Shown in pieces: positions 26,166-35,883 of a DNA stretch of 64,000 bases. Position 1 is the first letter of the stretch. The number at the start of each line of letters is the position of its first letter. The stretch comes from Evansella caseinilytica (lineage in GTDB: Bacteria; Bacillota; Bacilli; Bacillales; Salisediminibacteriaceae). The stretch lies in NCBI RefSeq assembly GCF_900107275.1, contig NZ_FNPI01000004.1:1-64000 (forward strand), given 5' to 3'. Made by a program: the position numbers and the translations under genes. The notes beneath the pieces are model-generated. The model had not been told where the DNA came from. It was given only the letters and a program-made list of their open reading frames with translations, and did no database searches.

Positions 26166-27182
26166 ATGAAAAAAATTGCAGTTTTAGGCTCAGGAAGCTG
26201 GGGAACAGCGCTTTCGATTGTACTAGCAGACAATAAGCATCAAGTTCATTTATGGGGACGGGAAAAAGAGCAGGTGGATGATATTAATCTAAATCACGAA
26301 AACAGCCGCTACCTCCCTGGGGTCAAGCTTCCGCAGTCCATCAAAGCGGACACCGATTTAACGGAGGTGCTGACCGGCGTTGACACCGTCGTTGTCGTGG
26401 TTCCGACATCGGCCATCCGTGAAGTTTTAAAAAAAGTAAAACAAATTCTCACATCCCCCGTGCTTTTTATCCATGCCTGCAAAGGAATAGAGCCGGGAAC
26501 GTATTTGCGTGTTTCGGAAGTCATCGAAGATGAAATACCGGTATCATTGCGTTCCGGTGTTGTCGTCCTCTCCGGACCGAGTCATGCGGAAGAAGTGAGC
26601 CTGCGCCAGCCGACGACCGTGACAAGCTCTTCCCTTGATTTACGACAAGCGGAATATGTGCAAGATTTATTTATGAACCAAAATTTTCGCGTCTATACGA
26701 ACCCGGACCTGATCGGTGTGGAATTAGGCGGATCGCTGAAAAATATTATCGCCATTTGCACGGGCATGACGAACGGGCTTGGATACGGCGATAACGCAAA
26801 GGCTGCGTTAATGACGCGCGGCCTGGCGGAGATTGCGAGACTGGGCATAAAGCTGGGGGCAAACCCGATCACCTTTGCCGGCCTTGCAGGCTTGGGAGAT
26901 TTAATTGTTACATGCACAAGCGTCCACAGCCGCAACTGGCGTGCAGGCAATCTTCTCGGCCGGGGGAAAGACATGGAGACGGTTTTAGCGGAAATGGGTA
27001 TGGCGGTGGAAGGAATCCGCACTACAAAGGCTGTATATCAATTATCGAATGAATTGAATGTGGAAATGCCGATTACAAGCGTACTGTTTCAAGTTCTTTT
27101 TCATGAAAAATCGCCTCATGAGGCAGTTGCCGATCTCATGGGCAGAGTAAAGAAACACGAAGTAGAAGATTTGAAGCTATAG
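26166..27182 (+). CDS. gpsA: Glycerol-3-phosphate dehydrogenase (NAD(P)+)
   Basis: 338 residues from the ATG at 26166, 7 nt after GGGGGAATG; the ATG at 26160 is too close. The N-terminal LGSGSWGTAL nucleotide motif, the KGIEPGT and GPSHAEEV motifs, and the NGLGYGDNAKAAL segment are typical. Reduces dihydroxyacetone phosphate for phospholipid synthesis. Confidence 0.95.
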   Translation: MKKIAVLGSGSWGTALSIVLADNKHQVHLWGREKEQVDDINLNHENSRYLPGVKLPQSIKADTDLTEVLTGVDTVVVVVPTSAIREVLKKVKQILTSPVLFIHACKGIEPGTYLRVSEVIEDEIPVSLRSGVVVLSGPSHAEEVSLRQPTTVTSSSLDLRQAEYVQDLFMNQNFRVYTNPDLIGVELGGSLKNIIAICTGMTNGLGYGDNAKAALMTRGLAEIARLGIKLGANPITFAGLAGLGDLIVTCTSVHSRNWRAGNLLGRGKDMETVLAEMGMAVEGIRTTKAVYQLSNELNVEMPITSVLFQVLFHEKSPHEAVADLMGRVKKHEVEDLKL

Positions 27183-27183
27183 T

Positions 27184-27612
27184 GATTGTTCAAAAAGGGC
27201 GCTTTTCCCTTTTTGAACAATCACGAAACGATGAGCGAACAGCCGCAACGCTTTTAAGCCAGTCATGAACGCATTTGTCATGATTGGCGAGCGGGGGAGG
27301 AAGCCATCGTCCTACAAATAAAAAAGGGCGCTTTTCCCTTTTTGAACAATCACGAAACGATGAGCGAACAGCCGCAACGCTTTTAAGCCAGTCATGAACG
27401 CATTTGTCATGATTGGCGAGCGGGGGAGGAAGCCATCGTCCTACAAATAAAAAAGGGCGCTTTTCCCTTTTTGAACAATCACGAAACGATGAGCGAACAG
27501 CCGCAACGCTTTTAAGCCAGTCATGAACGCATTTGTCATGATTGGCGAGCGGGGGAGGAAGCCATCGTCCTACAAATAAAAAAGGGCGCTTTTCCCTTTT
27601 TGAACAATCACG
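27184..27612 (+). repeat. Tandem array of a 129-bp unit, three copies plus a partial fourth
   Basis: Units start at 27192, 27321, 27450 and 27579 (period 129, apparently identical). The first is preceded by GTGATTGTTC, giving an 18-bp stem GTGATTGTTCAAAAAGGG / CCCTTTTTGAACAATCAC. Each unit continues CACGAAACGATGAGCG, resembling the family A start CACGAAGCAATGAGC, so the unit is probably a family A derivative. Because 129 is a multiple of three, a reverse open frame crosses the array; it is not a gene. Confidence 0.85.
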
Positions 27613-27706
27613 GGATATGGTACAAGGAAACAATTATAAGCAGAGTATCACATGATTCCTTCCCATGCATAGGATATAACAGATCTTGCATGAGGAGGGC
27701 TTCATT

Positions 27707-27970
27707 TTGGACGAGAAAAAAAATATTTTTGAACAAGTACAAAAAAAGACAAATGTCAAGCAGCAGGATTTGTTTAAATTAGCTAATTCCGTAAGTCAAA
27801 TGGATTTATCAAACGAAACGAACGTTCGCAATTTAGTTCACCAAGTTGCCAAATTGGCAAATGTCCCTGTTTCTAAGCAAAAAGAGGATGATCTTGTAAA
27901 AGCGATAACCTCAAAACAAGTTCCGACAGATTTTGCTAGTTTAGCGAAAATGTTTCAGCAAAAGAAGTAA
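27707..27970 (+). CDS. spoVIF: Stage VI sporulation protein F
   Basis: 87 residues from the TTG at 27707, 8 nt after GAGGAGGGC, exactly the length of the B. subtilis protein. The DLFKLANSV, VRNLVHQVAKLANVPVSKQKEDDLVKAI pattern fits the family, which acts in late spore coat maturation. Located between the tandem repeat and yphE. Confidence 0.75.
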   Translation: MDEKKNIFEQVQKKTNVKQQDLFKLANSVSQMDLSNETNVRNLVHQVAKLANVPVSKQKEDDLVKAITSKQVPTDFASLAKMFQQKK

Positions 27971-28075
27971 TAAATTAGGCAGATGCTCTCATCGAACTTT
28001 TTTTTCTGAGCATATACTGTTAACGAATCTGCAATAAAATCAGGGCTGTTTCCAATAAAAGGCGGTGTTTAGTTT

Positions 28076-28113
28076 AAAGTTGAAGAAGGCTGCCCCTTTT
28101 CTTCAACTTTTTT
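28076..28113 (+). terminator. Terminator after spoVIF
   Basis: AAGTTGAAGAA and TTCTTCAACTT with a long T run. Confidence 0.85.
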
Positions 28114-28231
28114 TTTGTTGATCTGTTTTTTTTGCACTGTGACAGTGTTGTTTTCTATGATTTTATCAGGCTGTATGCTATAATAATTCGGTAAATTTAC
28201 AGTAAAGACGCAGAAAAACGGGGTGCTTTCA

Positions 28232-28450
28232 ATGACTGAAGATCCATTGATGAATATGTGGATTTCCTTTTTTGCCATGGGGTTGATGTTTGTTTCTGTC
28301 GTGGTGACGATTTTTACGAAAGAAAAATTGACAGGTGTATTAAGGTATCTTTTGTTGACTTTCAGCTTTATTTGTATATTAGTGTCCGGATTCATTATCT
28401 TTTTGGTTGTCTTTGGCGGACCGACAGAATCAGCTTTGAGTTTTTATTAA
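28232..28450 (+). CDS. yphE: YphE-like small membrane protein (DUF2768)
   Basis: 72 residues from the ATG at 28232, with two membrane segments (about residues 8-28 and 40-62) separated by a short basic loop. Size, topology and position just before yphF match YphE of B. subtilis. Function unknown. Confidence 0.7.
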   Translation: MTEDPLMNMWISFFAMGLMFVSVVVTIFTKEKLTGVLRYLLLTFSFICILVSGFIIFLVVFGGPTESALSFY

Positions 28451-28465
28451 GGTGGGATTATCATT

Positions 28466-29194
28466 ATGCGATCATTTTGGACAGGCATTCTTTTACTTAC
28501 AATTTCTCTGCTGGTGACAGGATGCTTATATCCTGATGAACGGCGGGTAGAAAACCAAGTTCCGTATCCGGATCAATTGCAGGCGGTGGAAAATGCCGTT
28601 ATCCAGTATCGCATCGACAATGGTGCATTACCGGTAAAAATAACGGAGGAAGATACACTGATATTCCAAAAATACCCTGTTGATTTCGGTAAATTGGTTC
28701 CGAAATACTTACAGCAGGCTCCAGGAAATTCCTTTGAAAATGGCGGGACATACCAGTATGTATTGATTGATGTGGAAGAAATGCCTGAAGTGAAATTAAT
28801 TGATTTGACCATCATGAAGGAGATTCAGGAACTGCAGAGAAGGATCTTGAGCTACCGCCGGGAGCACGATTACGCGCCGGTGGCGGAGGTTGTCGGCGAC
28901 GAGCTGCTGAAGCTGGATTACGAGCTGTTAAATTACGAGGAAGAACCGAGTATAAAAAGTCCGTTTCATCCCACTCACCACCTGCCGCTTCTCATGCAAC
29001 CCGACGGGGAAATCATCATTGATTATTCATTGGATATACAATATTATTTGGAGGAATACGATAATGATATTGCAACCGGAGATGACCTCAGGTGGCTGCT
29101 AGTCGAGCATTCCCCGTTTGTCCCGGTTCATTCCCGGCCGCAAACCATTGAAGGTGAGGCAATAATATTTCTTCCCCATGAATCTTATGAATAA
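28466..29194 (+). CDS. yphF: Lipoprotein YphF
   Basis: 242 residues with a lipoprotein signal ending in a clear lipobox LVTGC (Cys near residue 20). The rest is soluble, rich in acidic residues. It is the positional homologue of YphF, upstream of spoIVA. Function unknown. The gene starts 15 nt after yphE and is followed by a terminator. Confidence 0.75.
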   Translation: MRSFWTGILLLTISLLVTGCLYPDERRVENQVPYPDQLQAVENAVIQYRIDNGALPVKITEEDTLIFQKYPVDFGKLVPKYLQQAPGNSFENGGTYQYVLIDVEEMPEVKLIDLTIMKEIQELQRRILSYRREHDYAPVAEVVGDELLKLDYELLNYEEEPSIKSPFHPTHHLPLLMQPDGEIIIDYSLDIQYYLEEYDNDIATGDDLRWLLVEHSPFVPVHSRPQTIEGEAIIFLPHESYE

Positions 29195-29225
29195 GCAATC
29201 AAAATCAGCGGTTTAACTGTTCTAA

Positions 29226-29275
29226 AGTGCCCCTGCTCTCAATATACATACAAGAGAGTAAGGGGCTCTTTCTAT
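29226..29275 (+). terminator. Terminator after yphF
   Basis: GCCCCTGCTCTC pairs with GAGAGTAAGGGGC, then TCTTTCT. Confidence 0.75.
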
Positions 29276-29304
29276 TGTGTCAAAAAATAGATAGTGTGAT
29301 CTTG

Positions 29305-29332
29305 TCATATTTGTTGGACAACATCATAAATA
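29305..29332 (+). promoter_or_regulatory. Candidate sigma-E promoter for spoIVA
   Basis: TCATATT, 13 nt, CATAAATA resembles mother-cell sigma-E promoters (ATA-rich -35, CATA -10). spoIVA of B. subtilis is SigE-dependent; the match here is read by eye. Confidence 0.4.
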
Positions 29333-29408
29333 TATATTGTCATTCTAGTGTAACCGTACGAAGCTGTGAAACCAAGATTTTAATTGAATTAGACCGGGAG
29401 GGGATTTT

Positions 29409-30887
29409 GTGGAGAAATTCGATATTTTTAAAGATATTGCAGAGCGGACAGGTGGTGACATTTACGTCGGTGTGGTAGGTTCGGTCCGTACCGGAAAATC
29501 AACGTTTATCAAAAAGTTCATGGAACTGGCGGTAATACCGAATATTGAAAATGAAGCGGATCGGATACGTGCGCAGGATGAGCTTCCGCAAAGCGCGGCC
29601 GGTAAACAGATCATGACGACGGAGCCTAAATTCGTTCCCAATCAGGCAGTAACGATTCATGTGGACGACGGCCTCGATGTCAATGTTCGTGTTGTTGACA
29701 GCGTCGGTTACGCCGTTCCGGGTGCCAGAGGCTATGAGGATGAAAATGGTCCACGGATGATTAATACTCCATGGTACGAAGATCCCATTCCGTTTCATGA
29801 AGCAGCGGAAATCGGCACAAGAAAAGTCATACAGGAGCATTCCACTCTTGGCGTCGTCGTTACCACAGACGGTTCCATCGGGGAAATTGCCCGTGAAGAT
29901 TATGTTGAATCGGAAGAGCGGGTGATCGAAGAATTAAAAGAAGTAGGAAAGCCGTTTATCGTGCTAGTCAACAGCGTTCATCCCCAGCATCCTGATACGG
30001 AAAATTTGCGCAGCAATCTGCAGGATAGACACGATGTACCAGTATTGGCAATGAACATTGAAGGAATGGGCGAGCAGGAAATCAACAATGTGATGAGGGA
30101 AGTTCTCTATGAATTTCCTGTTCATGAGGTGAATGTCAATTTACCGAGCTGGGTTATGGTACTGAAAGAGGACCACTGGCTAAGGGATAATTACGAAGTG
30201 GCCGTCAGGGACACAGTGAAGGACATTAAGCGATTGCGGGATGTTGATCGGGTGGTCGGTCAATTCTTCGAATATGAGTTTATTGATCATGCTCAACTGG
30301 CAGGCATAGAAATGGGGCAAGGCGTCGCCGAGATTGATCTTCATGCTCCGGACGATTTGTACGATCAAATTTTAAAGGAAGTCGTCGGGGTGGAAATACG
30401 CGGCAAGGATCATCTGCTCGAATTGATGCAGGACTTTGCGTATGCAAAAGCGGAATATGACCAAGTGGCAGAAGCATTAAAGATGGTGAAGCAGACCGGA
30501 TACGGAATTGCAGCGCCGTCCATTAACGACATGAGCCTGGATGAACCGGAGATCATCAGGCAGGGATCGAGGTTCGGCGTCCGCTTAAAAGCCGTCGCGC
30601 CGTCCATCCATATGATTAAAGTGGATGTGGAGTCGGAATTTGCACCGATCATTGGTACGGAGAAGCAAAGTGAAGAACTTGTACGTTATCTCATGCAGGA
30701 CTTTGAAGAAAATCCGCTATCCATCTGGAATTCCGATATTTTTGGCCGCTCGTTGAATTCCATCGTCAGAGAAGGGATTTCCGCAAAGCTGTCGCTGATG
30801 CCGGAGAATGCAAGATATAAATTAAAAGAAACGCTGGAGCGCATCATCAACGAAGGTTCAGGCGGACTCATCGCGATTATTTTATGA
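29409..30887 (+). CDS. spoIVA: Stage IV sporulation protein A (coat morphogenetic ATPase)
   Basis: 492 residues, identical in length to B. subtilis SpoIVA, from a GTG after GGGAGGGGATTTT. The Walker A motif GSVRTGKST is near residue 24, followed by the DSVGY segment. SpoIVA hydrolyses ATP to polymerise on the forespore surface and forms the base of the coat. Monocistronic here. Confidence 0.96.
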   Translation: MEKFDIFKDIAERTGGDIYVGVVGSVRTGKSTFIKKFMELAVIPNIENEADRIRAQDELPQSAAGKQIMTTEPKFVPNQAVTIHVDDGLDVNVRVVDSVGYAVPGARGYEDENGPRMINTPWYEDPIPFHEAAEIGTRKVIQEHSTLGVVVTTDGSIGEIAREDYVESEERVIEELKEVGKPFIVLVNSVHPQHPDTENLRSNLQDRHDVPVLAMNIEGMGEQEINNVMREVLYEFPVHEVNVNLPSWVMVLKEDHWLRDNYEVAVRDTVKDIKRLRDVDRVVGQFFEYEFIDHAQLAGIEMGQGVAEIDLHAPDDLYDQILKEVVGVEIRGKDHLLELMQDFAYAKAEYDQVAEALKMVKQTGYGIAAPSINDMSLDEPEIIRQGSRFGVRLKAVAPSIHMIKVDVESEFAPIIGTEKQSEELVRYLMQDFEENPLSIWNSDIFGRSLNSIVREGISAKLSLMPENARYKLKETLERIINEGSGGLIAIIL

Positions 30888-31388
30888 GTCTCCCCGGAAA
30901 ATTTACCGGATGGATGACTTCCGCCGCAATTCACAGCATTTGTTCGTTGCTTTCAGCATGCTTTTTAACATCGACAGCACCAACGAGTCCGAGGGTGTCT
31001 TCAAGGGGAAGCAGTCATTCCTTTTGAGCGCTCTTTTTCTTTTGGAGGTGGATCGGAGCCGCGTTTTAAAAAAAATCATGTTTTTAAGGGTTAAGGCTTT
31101 TCATCGGAAGAAAGACATGATAATCTGCATTATAATGCAAGGTTTTTTTATATTGAAATATACCTGTTTTGGATTACATTTAATGGAAAAAATCACGATA
31201 TTTCTGCCAAAAGAGATAAAAAAGTCATAAAAACACAAGGAATTCTGCAAAAAATGTTGAATTATTCTTCCGTATCGTTTAAGATAAGCCTTGTTATCCC
31301 AACAATTCAGGGAAAACGAGTATAAAATCGTTATTTTTGTGAAAGAAAAGAAATAACACGACCGATTCTACGGGAGGAGGTGAATGGT
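30888..31388 (+). other. Long hbs upstream region
   Basis: No gene was recognised. A degenerate GGGTGTCTTCAAGGGG...CCTTTTGAGCGCTCTTTTT hairpin at about 30991-31037 may end the spoIVA transcript. The rest is AT-rich; TTGAAT (31258) and TAAGAT, 17 nt apart, could be a promoter for hbs. The open frame at 30910-31230 has no ribosome site and no recognisable protein. Confidence 0.5.
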
Positions 31389-31661
31389 ATGAATAAGACA
31401 GAACTTATCAATGCGGTAGCAGAAAAGACAGATCTTTCTAAGAAGGACGCAACAAGTGCCGTTGATGCAGTCTTTGAAGTCATCACTGGTTCTCTTCAAA
31501 AAGGTGAGAAAGTTCAATTGATTGGTTTCGGTAACTTCGAAGTTCGTGAACGTGCTGCCCGTAAAGGCCGTAACCCACAAACAGGTGACGAAATCGAAAT
31601 TCCTGCAAGCAATGTACCTGCTTTCAAGCCAGGTAAAGCCCTTAAAGATGCAGTTAAGTAA
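31389..31661 (+). CDS. hbs: DNA-binding protein HU
   Basis: 90 residues. The HU signature [21 protein letters not shown] is present in the DNA-binding arm. The start has an excellent GGGAGGAGGTGAATGGT site. HU compacts the nucleoid. The codons used are strongly biased, as for a highly expressed gene. A perfect terminator follows. Confidence 0.97.
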   Translation: MNKTELINAVAEKTDLSKKDATSAVDAVFEVITGSLQKGEKVQLIGFGNFEVRERAARKGRNPQTGDEIEIPASNVPAFKPGKALKDAVK

Positions 31662-31689
31662 TACATAAGGGACTGCAGTGAAAATAAAA

Positions 31690-31730
31690 AGAAGAATCAC
31701 ACCGGGTGTGATTCTTCTTTTTTTTCAGTT
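31690..31730 (+). terminator. Terminator after hbs
   Basis: AGAAGAATCACACC pairs with GGTGTGATTCTTCT, then a run of T. Confidence 0.92.
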
Positions 31731-31764
31731 ATGACTTACTAGGAATAATCCCAGGCCTACCTGC

Positions 31765-31794
31765 TTGTATTTAGCGACGTCTGTATGCTAGAAT
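31765..31794 (+). promoter_or_regulatory. Candidate sigma-A promoter for folE-mtrB
   Basis: TTGTAT, 18 nt ending TATGC, TAGAAT, located 46 nt before folE. Confidence 0.5.
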
Positions 31795-31839
31795 TTTAAG
31801 GAATTACTGACTGCAGCGGGATGATTGGAGGAAGAAAAA

Positions 31840-32406
31840 ATGACAAAAGTTGATCATAAAAAAATTGAAGAAGCTGTTGTAATGATTCTTGAAGCGATTG
31901 GAGAAGATCCTCAGCGGGAAGGCTTGCTGGATACACCGAAGCGGGTTGCGAGAATGTATGAAGAGGTGTTTCAAGGATTAAATCAGGATCCGCGCGAGCA
32001 TTTTGCGACTGTTTTTGGTGAGGATCACGAAGAATTAGTACTTGTCAAAGATATTCCGTTTTACTCCATGTGCGAGCATCACCTTGTGCCGTTTTTCGGC
32101 AAAGCGCATATCGGTTATATACCAAGAGGCGGAAAAGTAACCGGCTTAAGTAAACTTGCCCGCGCGGTGGAAGCTGTTGCGAAACGTCCGCAGCTGCAGG
32201 AAAGAATTACTTCAACGATTGCCGATTCCATTGTTGAAACCCTGGAACCGCTCGGGGTTATTGTCGTGGTTGAGGCAGAACATATGTGCATGACGATGCG
32301 TGGTGTCAAAAAACCAGGTTCAAAAACGGTCACGTCCGCTGTCCGGGGCGCCTTCGGAAAAAGCGCTGCCGCGAGAGCAGAGGTTTTATCACTAATCAAA
32401 GACTAA
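31840..32406 (+). CDS. folE: GTP cyclohydrolase I
   Basis: 188 residues from the ATG at 31840 (site TTGGAGGAAG). The active-site motifs [20 protein letters not shown] and [11 protein letters not shown], with zinc-binding Cys and His, are intact. First enzyme of tetrahydrofolate synthesis; called MtrA in B. subtilis, where it is cotranscribed with mtrB as here. Confidence 0.95.
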   Translation: MTKVDHKKIEEAVVMILEAIGEDPQREGLLDTPKRVARMYEEVFQGLNQDPREHFATVFGEDHEELVLVKDIPFYSMCEHHLVPFFGKAHIGYIPRGGKVTGLSKLARAVEAVAKRPQLQERITSTIADSIVETLEPLGVIVVVEAEHMCMTMRGVKKPGSKTVTSAVRGAFGKSAAARAEVLSLIKD

Positions 32407-32437
32407 TGAAAGTTTATGCAAAGAAGGAGGGGGACGC

Positions 32438-32656
32438 ATGGCTCAGTCAAACGAATATATCGTTATTAAGGCAAAGGAAGACGGTGTCAGTGTCATCGGC
32501 TTAACGCGGGGATCGGATACACGTTTTCACCATTCCGAAAAACTGGATAAAAACGAAGTGATGATTGCACAGTTTACCGAACATACTTCTGCAATTAAGG
32601 TGAGAGGTAAAGCAAAGATTCAAACTGCTCATGGCGAAATGGATAGTGATGAATAA
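32438..32656 (+). CDS. mtrB: Tryptophan RNA-binding attenuation protein (TRAP)
   Basis: 72 residues, closely matching [23 protein letters not shown], then TRFHHSEKL and [20 protein letters not shown] forms an 11-subunit ring that, when loaded with tryptophan, wraps 11 NAG triplets in trp leader RNA. A matching binding site is present in front of trpE in this window. Confidence 0.96.
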   Translation: MAQSNEYIVIKAKEDGVSVIGLTRGSDTRFHHSEKLDKNEVMIAQFTEHTSAIKVRGKAKIQTAHGEMDSDE

Positions 32657-32757
32657 AAGCGGGACCTTCCTGCTTTCTTTTTTTGAAGTGTTTGTCAAAA
32701 AGATCGATTTTGAACAAACACGATGCAACGAGCAAAGCCATTGCCTTTTTTGAAGAG
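32657..32757 (+). repeat. mtrB terminator and shrunken family A copy
   Basis: AAGCGGGACCTTCCTGCTT and a T run (32658-32684) form a likely mtrB terminator. Directly after it, GTGTTTGTCAAAAAGATC...GAACAAACACGATGCAACGAG and GCCATTGCCTTTTTTGAA are all that remain of a family A element of about 70 bp. Confidence 0.65.
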
Positions 32758-32873
32758 TTGCCGGGGTCTCCTGCAATCCTTCCTTATCCCGCCGAAGTAA
32801 ATGTGGTATACTGGATATGTGTTGCTTTTCACTACCGTAATCATTAGAGAAATTGAGCCTGGGGGACTTTCGA

Positions 32874-33686
32874 ATGACTTCCGTAATGATTCACAACAAA
32901 GAGCTGACCGAAATCATTGACGCTTTTTACCAAAAGGTCAAGCATCCATATTTAAATAAATACATAAAAGATCCCTATGTGGACGAAGATCAAGTGGCAA
33001 TCCTTTATCTGATGCTGAAGAATAAGTTTGATCCGGAGTATACGAAACAGTACATCATCATTACGCTGCTTGTCCAGGCGGCATTGGATACGCATGAACG
33101 GATCAGCAGCAGCCGCGTCAGCGACGATACCATGAAAAAGAAGCGGCAGCTGACGGTCTTGGCAGGGGATTATTACAGCAGCCTGTATTATTATTTCCTT
33201 GCTAAACTCAATGACGTTTCCTTGATGAGGGTGCTGGCAAAATCGATACAGGAAATCAACGAGTCAAAAATGAATGTGTATAAGTATAACGAAACGCAAC
33301 AGAAAGCTTCCTTTGCTGATTTCCGGCTGATCGATTCTTCCCTCGTTCAGAACATCGCAACGCTGTTGCACATGCCTGAGTGGAAAAAGGCCGCGGATGA
33401 GTTTTTCTTTTTTAAGCGTTTACTAAAAGAGCGCTTTATGTGGAAGCATACCGGCGTAAAAGGCTCGTTAATCGACTTGATGCTTCGGGAGCATGGCGCG
33501 GAAACCAAACCGTATAACGACAACAATTTATTGCAGGGGTTTGACAGGCTGATCGATGCTTCCAAAGATAAATTGCTGGCCTTTTCACGTGAGTGGACAT
33601 CCATCGGTGCCTTCTTTAACAAAAGAGTTCATGAATTACTGATTGAAAACCGCTATGACCAACAATGTGTAATGGAGGAAGGATAA
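32874..33686 (+). CDS. hepS: Heptaprenyl diphosphate synthase component I
   Basis: About 270 residues from the ATG at 32874, 8 nt after GGGGGACT. The helical HepS protein is the non-catalytic partner of HepT; lack of DDxxD motifs fits. Features such as [10 protein letters not shown] and [15 protein letters not shown] are typical. It heads the menaquinone cluster and its stop is 4 nt before menG. Confidence 0.88.
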   Translation: MTSVMIHNKELTEIIDAFYQKVKHPYLNKYIKDPYVDEDQVAILYLMLKNKFDPEYTKQYIIITLLVQAALDTHERISSSRVSDDTMKKKRQLTVLAGDYYSSLYYYFLAKLNDVSLMRVLAKSIQEINESKMNVYKYNETQQKASFADFRLIDSSLVQNIATLLHMPEWKKAADEFFFFKRLLKERFMWKHTGVKGSLIDLMLREHGAETKPYNDNNLLQGFDRLIDASKDKLLAFSREWTSIGAFFNKRVHELLIENRYDQQCVMEEG

Positions 33687-33690
33687 AGCA

Positions 33691-34392
33691 ATGGGGCAGT
33701 CAAAGGAAGAACGGGTACATCAGGTGTTTGAAACAATTTACAGTAACTATGACAAGATGAATTCCATCATCAGCTTTCAGCGTCACAAGGCGTGGCGGAA
33801 AGATACGATGAAAAGGATGGACGTACAAGAAGGAACAGCTGCTTTGGATGTATGCTGCGGAACGGGGGATTGGACGATTGCGCTTGCTGAAGCAGCGGGA
33901 ACAAGCGGACAAGTCTGCGGTCTTGACTTCAGTAAAAATATGTTGTCCATCGGCGAAAAAAAAAGAAAAGAGCGGCATATGCCGCAGATTAGTTTCACCC
34001 ACGGGAATGCCATGGACTTGCCCTTTGACGACAACAGCTTTGATTATGTTACAATTGGTTTTGGATTGCGAAATGTACCGGATTATTTAACGGTGCTAAG
34101 GGAAATGCACCGTGTTGTGAAGCCTGGAGGCCTTGTGGTCTGCCTGGAGACATCGCAGCCGACGTTTCCTGTGTACAAGCAAATTTATTGGCTATATTTC
34201 AAATACGTCATGCCGTTTTTCGGAAGGATTTTTGCCAAAAGCTATCAAGAATATTCGTGGCTTCAGGAATCGACGAAGTCTTTTCCCGGGAAAAAGAAAT
34301 TGAAGGAATTATTTTTTCAGGCAGGCTTTGCGGATGTGACTTACAAATCCTATTCCGGCGGCGCGGCCGCTTCACATTTTGCTAGAAAATAA
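33691..34392 (+). CDS. menG: Demethylmenaquinone methyltransferase
   Basis: 233 residues. SAM-binding motif [15 protein letters not shown] near residue 50 and the UbiE/MenG signatures YDKMN and [10 protein letters not shown] are present. It methylates demethylmenaquinone in the last step of menaquinone synthesis, shared by the classical and futalosine routes. Confidence 0.94.
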   Translation: MGQSKEERVHQVFETIYSNYDKMNSIISFQRHKAWRKDTMKRMDVQEGTAALDVCCGTGDWTIALAEAAGTSGQVCGLDFSKNMLSIGEKKRKERHMPQISFTHGNAMDLPFDDNSFDYVTIGFGLRNVPDYLTVLREMHRVVKPGGLVVCLETSQPTFPVYKQIYWLYFKYVMPFFGRIFAKSYQEYSWLQESTKSFPGKKKLKELFFQAGFADVTYKSYSGGAAASHFARK

Positions 34393-34427
34393 ACCTTTGT
34401 TCTTTACATCATAAGCGAGGAAAAAAT

Positions 34428-35288
34428 ATGAAAAAACTAAAAATTATACTTGAAATGATAAAGTTTGAACATACTGTATTTGCATTACCTTTCGCTTTTC
34501 TGGGAGCAATACTCGGAAGCTTGGTGGTCACAGGGAATTGGCCTTCGGTATATCAATGGATTTGGATTACCTTGGCAATGGTCGGTGCCCGGAGCGCGGC
34601 GATGTCATTGAACCGGGTTATTGATGCGAAGATTGATAAAAAAAATCCACGAACGGCAGAGCGTGCCATACCTGCAGGATTGATTTCGTATTTTGAGGTT
34701 TCGTTATTTATTATTCTTTCATTTGCACTGCTATTCTTTTCGGCATTCCAGTTAAATATGCTCGCTGTTTATCTATTGCCGATCGCTGTTTTCTTTCTGG
34801 TTATTTATTCATATACGAAACGGTTCACGTGGCTCTGTCATCTCGTTTTAGGTACTACCATCGGCATTGCCCCGCTGGGCGGCTGGGTCGGCGCGACCGG
34901 ATCGTTGTCCTGGGAGGCTTTTATGCTGTTTATCGGCGTCGCTTTTTGGATCGCCGGTTTTGATGTTATATACGCCACGCAGGATGCGGAGTATGACAGC
35001 AATGTCAAGCTGTTTTCCATCCCGAGCCGCTTCGGGTTGGCAAAAGCGCTTAAGATCGCCAGAGGCCTTCATTTTATCAGCTTTACAGCAATGGCGGGAT
35101 TAGTTTTGGTAACGCCGCTCGGATGGATTTATTTCATCGGCGTCCTGATCGCCGGCGGAATTATGTTTTATGAACACACATTGGTATCGCCGGACGATCT
35201 ATCCAAGGTGAACGTTGCCTTTTTTACAATGAACGGCATCATCAGCATCGTTATGCTCGCATTTACGATTGGGGATTTGCTTTTATGA
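34428..35288 (+). CDS. UbiA-family prenyltransferase, probable MqnP
   Basis: 286 residues with about eight membrane segments. The first Asp-rich motif, NRVIDAKIDKKNPRTAERAIPAG, and the second, DVIYATQDAEYD, are intact. It resembles the UbiA subgroup found beside ubiX and mqn genes rather than MenA. I infer that it prenylates the 1,4-dihydroxy-6-naphthoate-type precursor of the futalosine route. It overlaps the ubiX-like gene by 4 nt. Confidence 0.82.
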   Translation: MKKLKIILEMIKFEHTVFALPFAFLGAILGSLVVTGNWPSVYQWIWITLAMVGARSAAMSLNRVIDAKIDKKNPRTAERAIPAGLISYFEVSLFIILSFALLFFSAFQLNMLAVYLLPIAVFFLVIYSYTKRFTWLCHLVLGTTIGIAPLGGWVGATGSLSWEAFMLFIGVAFWIAGFDVIYATQDAEYDSNVKLFSIPSRFGLAKALKIARGLHFISFTAMAGLVLVTPLGWIYFIGVLIAGGIMFYEHTLVSPDDLSKVNVAFFTMNGIISIVMLAFTIGDLLL

Positions 35289-35881
35289 GTCAAGCAGCAA
35301 AAGTTTTCACAGTGGGCATTACAGGGGCAAGCGGAGCGGTATATGGCGTGCGTCTGATCCGGGAGCTTTTACAGGCGGAGCATACCGTCCATTTGGTCAT
35401 GACGGAGGCGGCATGGCAAGTGTTTCATTATGAACTGCACGCCGACATCAGCGACCGTAGGGCGTGTTTGACGCAATTATTCGGGGAGCATCAAAAACTG
35501 CACTACCATACGCAGCAGGATTTTTCAGCACCGATTGCCAGCGGTTCGGCGAAAGCAGATGGAATGATCATCGTCCCGTGTTCAATGGGGACGTTGGCAA
35601 AAATAGCGAACGGCATTTCCGGAAACCTGTTGGAGCGAGCTGCCGATGTCATGCTGAAAGAGCGGGGGAAACTAATCATCGTCCCGCGGGAAACGCCGCT
35701 GCATTCTGTTCATTTGGAAAACATGAAACGGATCAGCGACCTCGGGGGACAAATTGTACCTGCCATGCCGGGATTTTATCATGAACCGCGGACAATGGAC
35801 GACCTTATTGCCTTTGTAGTGGGAAAAATACTAGATCAGGCCGGGGTGGCGCATCATTTGTTCACCCGGTGGGGGGAATGA
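35285..35881 (+). CDS. UbiX-family flavin prenyltransferase
   Basis: 198 residues. FMN-binding GITGASGAVYGVRLI at the N-terminus, VPCSMGTLAKIANGIS in the middle and PRETPLHSVHLENM near the end are the UbiX signatures. UbiX makes prenylated FMN for a partner UbiD-type decarboxylase. In futalosine gene sets a UbiX/UbiD pair is thought to remove the naphthoate carboxyl; no ubiD is in the window. Confidence 0.9.
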   Translation: MSQAAKVFTVGITGASGAVYGVRLIRELLQAEHTVHLVMTEAAWQVFHYELHADISDRRACLTQLFGEHQKLHYHTQQDFSAPIASGSAKADGMIIVPCSMGTLAKIANGISGNLLERAADVMLKERGKLIIVPRETPLHSVHLENMKRISDLGGQIVPAMPGFYHEPRTMDDLIAFVVGKILDQAGVAHHLFTRWGE

Positions 35882-35883
35882 CC

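Noticed and set aside
27192-27612. Possible CRISPR array
   Set aside because: Units are identical over the full 129 bp with no variable spacers, and no cas gene is nearby.
27190-27633. Reverse-strand 147-codon frame with three identical 43-residue repeats
   Set aside because: It is produced by the 129-bp tandem array; the period is divisible by three, so any open frame in one unit repeats. There is no ribosome site or recognisable protein.
30910-31230. 106-codon frame between spoIVA and hbs
   Set aside because: No ribosome site, no recognisable family, contains a terminator-like hairpin.
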